Assembly (NCBI GenBank): GCA_031763025.1
Contig: JASSKH010000002.1
Coordinates: forward strand, 1,976,929 to 2,040,928
Direction of reading: 5' to 3'
Source: Macrocystis pyrifera
Taxonomy: Eukaryota > Sar > Phaeophyceae > Laminariales > Laminariaceae
DNA: 64,000 nucleotides
The notes under the pieces were generated by a model that saw nothing but the letters and a program-made list of their open reading frames with translations, was not told the origin of the DNA and did not search any database. A program made the position numbers and the translations under genes. Below, one piece after another: positions 60,601 to 64,000 of the stretch (the stretch's first letter is position 1; each line of letters starts with the position of its first letter).

Positions 60601-61320
60601 CGAGTTTGGAAATACATACGGCGGCGGCTGGGCAGCTAGTACCGCGAATTGAGGAGCTCATAGAAATACACAGTGGTACAGCGGTACATAAACTGTCCTA
60701 CTATGCACTACTGTAGTATTATACCTAAAATAGCGACTTCACGGACGGCAGAGGTATCTGCGCGGCAGCACAGCCGAAAGTTTGTTCTCGGCTACTATAT
60801 TCGAGAAAACACAAAAACATTTGAAGTGATATAATATGCTTACGATTCGTACCGGTGTTACTCCTACAACGAGTGTTACGCCACTACGCGTCCCATAAAA
60901 AATGTCATTAATCCAGCCAATACTATCCATCACCATGCCTATGGTTCCCACTGACACCACCTCTTCAACCAGCAACCCACTACCACAATCATGGCAACCA
61001 CTGTTGCCAGTTCTTCTGGCGCGACTATAACTCGAACTGTTCGTTCACGGTGTCCGTGAAACCCACGAAATTGCCACTTGCTACCATCCACCTTCCCTAC
61101 CTGATGATGTGCCGCACGTTGTCCCAAGCAATTTTCAAAGTAGCGGCCTTGCCCGTGACGGTCACGCCTGATTTGCGGAACTCTAAGTTAAACCGGCCCC
61201 TGGGGTGCAACAGCTGCACACCCTCCAACGTGCACAACAAAGGCTGCCCTTCTGTATCTTCCGCATTATTTCCGTTGGACTTTGACGGCTGCACTGCTGC
61301 GGCTGCGGCTGCGGCTTCTG
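53550..61320 (-). CDS. SSRP1: FACT complex subunit SSRP1/Pob3 (5' end not found)
   Basis: Histone chaperone subunit that, with SPT16, loosens and rebuilds nucleosomes during transcription and replication in the nucleus. Eight minus-strand exons join in phase: 61,101-61,320; 60,211-60,325; 59,457-59,537; 58,654-58,760; 57,363-57,471; 55,704-55,838; 54,584-54,895; 53,550-53,998. All seven introns (585-1524 bp) are GT-AG. The first three exons give the SSRP1-family PH domain (LLHPRGRF, TGKAATLKI, RLPRPEGF), the next three the second, Rtt106-like PH domain (VKCYYGVNEGSLFPL, FSNIDRED). The last two give an Ala/Ser linker and an acidic tail (SDEDF). No HMG box is seen, as in fungal Pob3. The N-terminal domain must lie upstream but was not located. 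The final exon has a frame problem at a six-G run. Confidence 0.85.
53999..54583 (-). other. SSRP1 intron 7 with a duplicated exon tail
   Basis: 54,296-54,455 repeats 54,483-54,640 at a spacing of about 188 bp and includes a copy of the acidic end of the previous exon (ASAEDSDEEDDGDAK) with its own donor-like AAG|gtatta. No acceptor puts that copy in phase with its neighbours. Confidence 0.65.
54584..54895 (-). CDS. SSRP1: SSRP1 exon: linker and start of acidic region
   Basis: Acceptor tatcttcctccaacag; 104 codons starting NYIQDALVTPRLREAKRAAK, then an Ala/Pro/Ser-rich linker, ending EDDDEEDDGDAE at the donor GAG|gtatga. Phase 0 at both ends. Confidence 0.85.
55704..55838 (-). CDS. SSRP1: SSRP1 exon: second PH domain, C-terminal part
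   Basis: Exactly 45 codons, phase 0 at both ends: VVCGRGGSATTRYVDLVVG and TREFSNIDREDLPSLQ. Acceptor ggcgtcccag, donor TTGCAG|gtatca. Confidence 0.9.
57363..57471 (-). CDS. SSRP1: SSRP1 exon: second (Rtt106-like) PH domain, first part
   Basis: Long pyrimidine-rich acceptor ending tatgccag; one base completes Ser, then 36 codons with FVKCYYGVNEGSLFPLRQGL and FFMKPALFLPKGDIEQ. The donor is GAACAG|gtattc. This is the most recognisable SSRP1 segment in the window. Confidence 0.9.
57649..57738 (+). repeat. Triplet microsatellites in SSRP1 intron 4
   Basis: (CTA)n at about 57,649-57,683, (CTG)n at about 57,700-57,725, then (CTC)n to 57,738. Intronic on the minus strand. Confidence 0.9.
58268..58384 (+). 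repeat. 33-bp inverted repeat in SSRP1 intron 4
   Basis: 58,268-58,300 and 58,352-58,384 are reverse complements at 29 of 33 positions with a 51-base loop. On the plus strand three of the four mismatches would be G-U pairs. It may be a stable RNA hairpin or the remnant of a small inverted-repeat element. Confidence 0.8.
58654..58760 (-). CDS. SSRP1: SSRP1 exon: between the PH domains
   Basis: Acceptor ttttccgtag, then VSGSQGTVIAGLMKLLCGVK and PDKGLFVSRGGK, donor GGCAAGAG|gtgagt (strong consensus). It has 35 codons plus two bases. The SGS...LMK pattern matches the stretch linking the two PH domains in SSRP1. Confidence 0.85.
59457..59537 (-). CDS. SSRP1: SSRP1 exon: end of first PH domain
   Basis: Twenty-seven whole codons (AALLLLQPDPKASHTEV then SIVLDGVSHK) between the acceptor gtcgtaccag and the donor CACAAG|gtggaa, both phase 0. 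The donor is less canonical than the others. Confidence 0.7.
60211..60325 (-). CDS. SSRP1: SSRP1 exon: first PH domain, middle
   Basis: Acceptor tacgatattag. One base completes the split Arg codon, then 38 codons follow (LPRPEGFNWGKSLDK ... LPLQKPVPLRKTE) up to the donor GAG|gtgcga. The phase agrees with both neighbours. Confidence 0.8.
61101..61320 (-). CDS. SSRP1: SSRP1 exon: start of first PH domain
   Basis: The acceptor follows a pyrimidine tract (ttccccccaatcag). It encodes an alanine run, a polar linker and LLCTLEGVQLLHPRGRFNLE ... TGKAATLKIAWDNVRHII. The donor is ATCATCAG|gtaggg. It enters with two bases of a split codon and leaves with two (72 full codons). This is the earliest SSRP1 exon identified. 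Confidence 0.85.
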
Positions 61321-64000
61321 CTGATTGGGGGGAAACGCCGTTCGTTTAGAAAGGGTCGGGGAAATGGGCGCTCACAGGTTGTGAATTTGTAGGTTGAAGA
61401 TCGTGTTGCACGATAAAATGGTAGCTCTCCGCATTATCGTGTCTCCATGACGTTGGGCTAAACATAAATGTTGGTTTTCGCGCGTAGTGCTGTTTTGGAA
61501 AGCGTGCACGAATGCTGCTCATTGTCGGCAGGCAAACAAATGTTAACTCCCACAACCATGGTAGTTGTTAGAATTAATATCAGTATGACTTGTACCCGGA
61601 ACTGTCCGCCCACCTTCGTAGCTTGTTGCAACGATTCTGAGCACCAAAAGAAAGCCGCAACAGCAAAAGTCACGGACCAACAAACATAACGAGTCGTCGC
61701 GTTACTACTGCTTACATCATGTTCGACCCAGCTGCATTTCACTAGGACACACAGTGGTCGAGAGTACAAAAACAGCTTAACCATCACCGCGCGTTACTCT
61801 TACGGTACACCATAGTGAGTAGAATCCACGACGGACAAAATAAAAAAAGCATCCCCTTACGTTTGCACATAATATTTGGATATGATATTGTGCTCGTGCG
61901 TACTATTAATAGCGAGTGGGACAGTACCTCAGTCGAGTTGGCCTGTCATATCCCAACCAAAGTAAAGTCCATGTCATGTCATTTAAAAGCCTTGAACAAC
62001 GCAAACAACTTGACGAGAGTCTAGAGTCGAATACACACCCGGTACAATTCAAATTGGTGAGGGCGACGGGATCATATTACAACTAGGTGTGCAAGGAAAA
62101 AATCACACTGCGCACCAGTTCACTATAGATACAAAGACTGTTGGTAAATCGTACAAGTGTGCGGACTTTCTAGCGGTTGACTTTCCGGCTTTTTCCACCG
62201 CACCTGACCGCGAGCGATGTCGACCCCCTTATCCAAAATACAAAGAAGAGCCTAGAACGGCACTCCCGAGTCGCTCGCTGGTATGAGCGTAGTATAAGAT
62301 TGAGAACTACTCGTCGTGCGCGCACTACCTTCGCGCCCATTACGCGAACTATTGTAAGCTTGTTTCCTGTAGGTTTTATTCGGGTCATTATTCTGCTCGA
62401 ACTCGGGACATCTCTGAGGTATGTACGACATTCACATCCGTACCCGGAATTTTTTCAAGTTTCGTACGCCCGTGCAACAAAGTCCGCGGCGTGTATATCC
62501 CCATACAGGAATACCCTGGTGCGGGTACAGGTACGGGTACGAGTACAACCGTCGTATAGATACCGGAACATCTGTGAGTTTTGTAAGACTTCCATACGCG
62601 AACTTCTGTACGTCCTGAGAGGCTTCCATGCCCTTACCCGGACTTCTTGACGTCTGGAAGACTAACGCACAATACCCGGGGTACAGAGACATCTTTGCCT
62701 TTGTCAAAATCTCCGGGGCACCGGTACGGGATCGGATTTTACCCCAGGAGTGTCGGGCATATCGCAGATTTTGACCTCATGTCTCGTCCGTAACACACCC
62801 GGAAACACTACAGTACAGGGGTACCTCAGTTGTGATGGTAACCCTGTGACTGCGGGAGTCGTTCCCCAGGGAGTTGGAACGGTCTTATCGTGAATACCGT
62901 GGAGGACACCAACAACAACTGCAGAAACGACTGCATCAGCAACAATGACCAAAATGGGCAGTCACCGCACAGGGCCGAAAACAAAAACACATCAATGCTT
63001 CACTGGAATGGACATAGGATTCGATATCGTGTATCGTTGTCGGCAGTATATCAGACCCTGTGTACCGACTACATTTCTTGTCGTAAGCAAGGACTGTACC
63101 ATTACATGACACTGCATAATCTCTTGTGTGTTCGACGCCTTGAGGCGGGCATTTGCCTGGTTAATCCCCGTACCTGGGACTTTTGTAGGAAGTGCATGCC
63201 CTTGGCACGGTACCCGCCCGGGGTACGGGTATGCCCTCGTAAATTCCCGGGCGTGGGGACGAGTACGTGTACGACGTACCTACCGGAACTATTACGAGTC
63301 CTGTAAGACGTCAATACCCGTACCCAGATATTATTTAATATCTATATATGACAATATCATATTATACTCGTACCCAGAAGATCTCAAAGTTAAGTGCGCC
63401 CACGGCACCATACTCGGGGTAAGGATACAACAGTCGTGAACGTGTCCGGGATTTCCTTCAATTCTCTAGGACTTCCATACCCGTACCTGGAACTTCTACA
63501 ACTTTTTGTAGTACTCCCATACGTACCAGTGCCCGGAAAAAAACAAGCTCTACAGAACACCACCTTGAACCATTGCATAAAAGATCCAGTCTCAGTCGCG
63601 CTAGTTCATCCCATTCATTATTTTGCGACGCTTCATGAGTACTGCTTCAAGGTCAGCCTCTGTGTACCCGCTTTGCATATCTGGTACACTGCGCGCACAG
63701 CAAAACAACCAGCCTAGATGTGGTACGTTAACGAGTACCCATAGAACGCCTTTTTGCGGCCAAAAAGAGGCGTCGAACTCAGCCAAACGTGTGTACATCA
63801 GAAGCAAAAGCCTTGGCATAGCATGGGAGTAGGAAAATCAGGTACGAACTCTCCAGTAGTTTGGATTGAGAAAATTCCCGAAAAAAGTGATATACGGGAA
63901 CTTCGCGAACAAGGTCGCCGCAGCACCAGTAACAGCAGTACTGCTATACCAACAGGTAATATTCAGGAAGCCATTCGTAGCACTAGTAGAGGAATACAGG
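61321..64000. other. Upstream of the SSRP1 exons, with diverged repeats
   Basis: It should contain the SSRP1 N-terminal exons, but none could be recognised. About 62,435-62,660 and 63,100-63,550 hold diverged repeats of phrases like cccgtacccggaacttct and gacttccatacccgtacc at spacings of roughly 50-60 bp. A minus-strand frame ending at 63,601 (GYTEADLEAVLMKRRKIMNG) follows an acceptor-like cagtgtaccagatatgcaaag-type context and may be the last exon of another gene, with low confidence. Confidence 0.4.

Noticed and set aside
62140-62260. Possible SSRP1 N-terminal exon (GQVRWKKPES, minus strand)
   Set aside because: Short and weak; the conserved tryptophan-rich segments that should follow were not found in phase.

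Overview
The window is eukaryotic nuclear DNA. Genes carry GT-AG introns, several retrotransposon families are present, simple-sequence and minisatellite DNA is abundant, and there is a short internal TTAGGG array. The one gene resolved exon by exon (the FACT subunit SSRP1/Pob3, minus strand, about 53.5-61.3 kb) has seven introns averaging about 890 bp. With the types of LTR element and reverse transcriptase seen, this fits a stramenopile, possibly a brown alga. That is an inference from style, not proof.

Layout. 1-10.5 kb is a repeat domain: two about 2-kb tandem units (481-2460 and 2461-4266, the second resuming at 9159), with a 4.9-kb terminal-inverted-repeat (TIR) DNA element (4267-9158) inserted in the second unit. 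10.5-13.5 kb is the 3' part of a Ty3/gypsy element on the minus strand (LTR, polypurine tract, integrase). Its pol frame is cut at 13,499 by a second, inverted copy of the TIR element (13,499-15,264). 15.3-21.5 kb is a Ty1/copia element with both LTRs but a decayed reading frame. 21.5-25.2 kb is a decayed retroelement with a CCCH-finger gag-like ORF, a YVDD reverse transcriptase and an RNase H, probably DIRS-like. So 4.2-25.2 kb is a nest of four element types.

25.2-64 kb is mostly non-coding, with scattered exons. Supported items are a cysteine-rich minus-strand gene candidate (28.8-31.7 kb), a decayed XK-related (XKR-like) multi-pass membrane protein gene (32.8-34.7 kb), isolated exon-like patches (37, 41, 49-50 kb), a block of palindromic minisatellites with telomere-like repeats (50.9-51.6 kb) and the FACT gene. 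Several coding regions change frame at homopolymers, often runs of exactly six G, so some apparent breaks may be assembly errors.

No bacterial-type operon, CRISPR array, rRNA or convincing tRNA was seen. Without splice-aware search more small exons may be hidden in 34-53 kb and 61-64 kb; the N-terminal exons of the FACT gene were not found.
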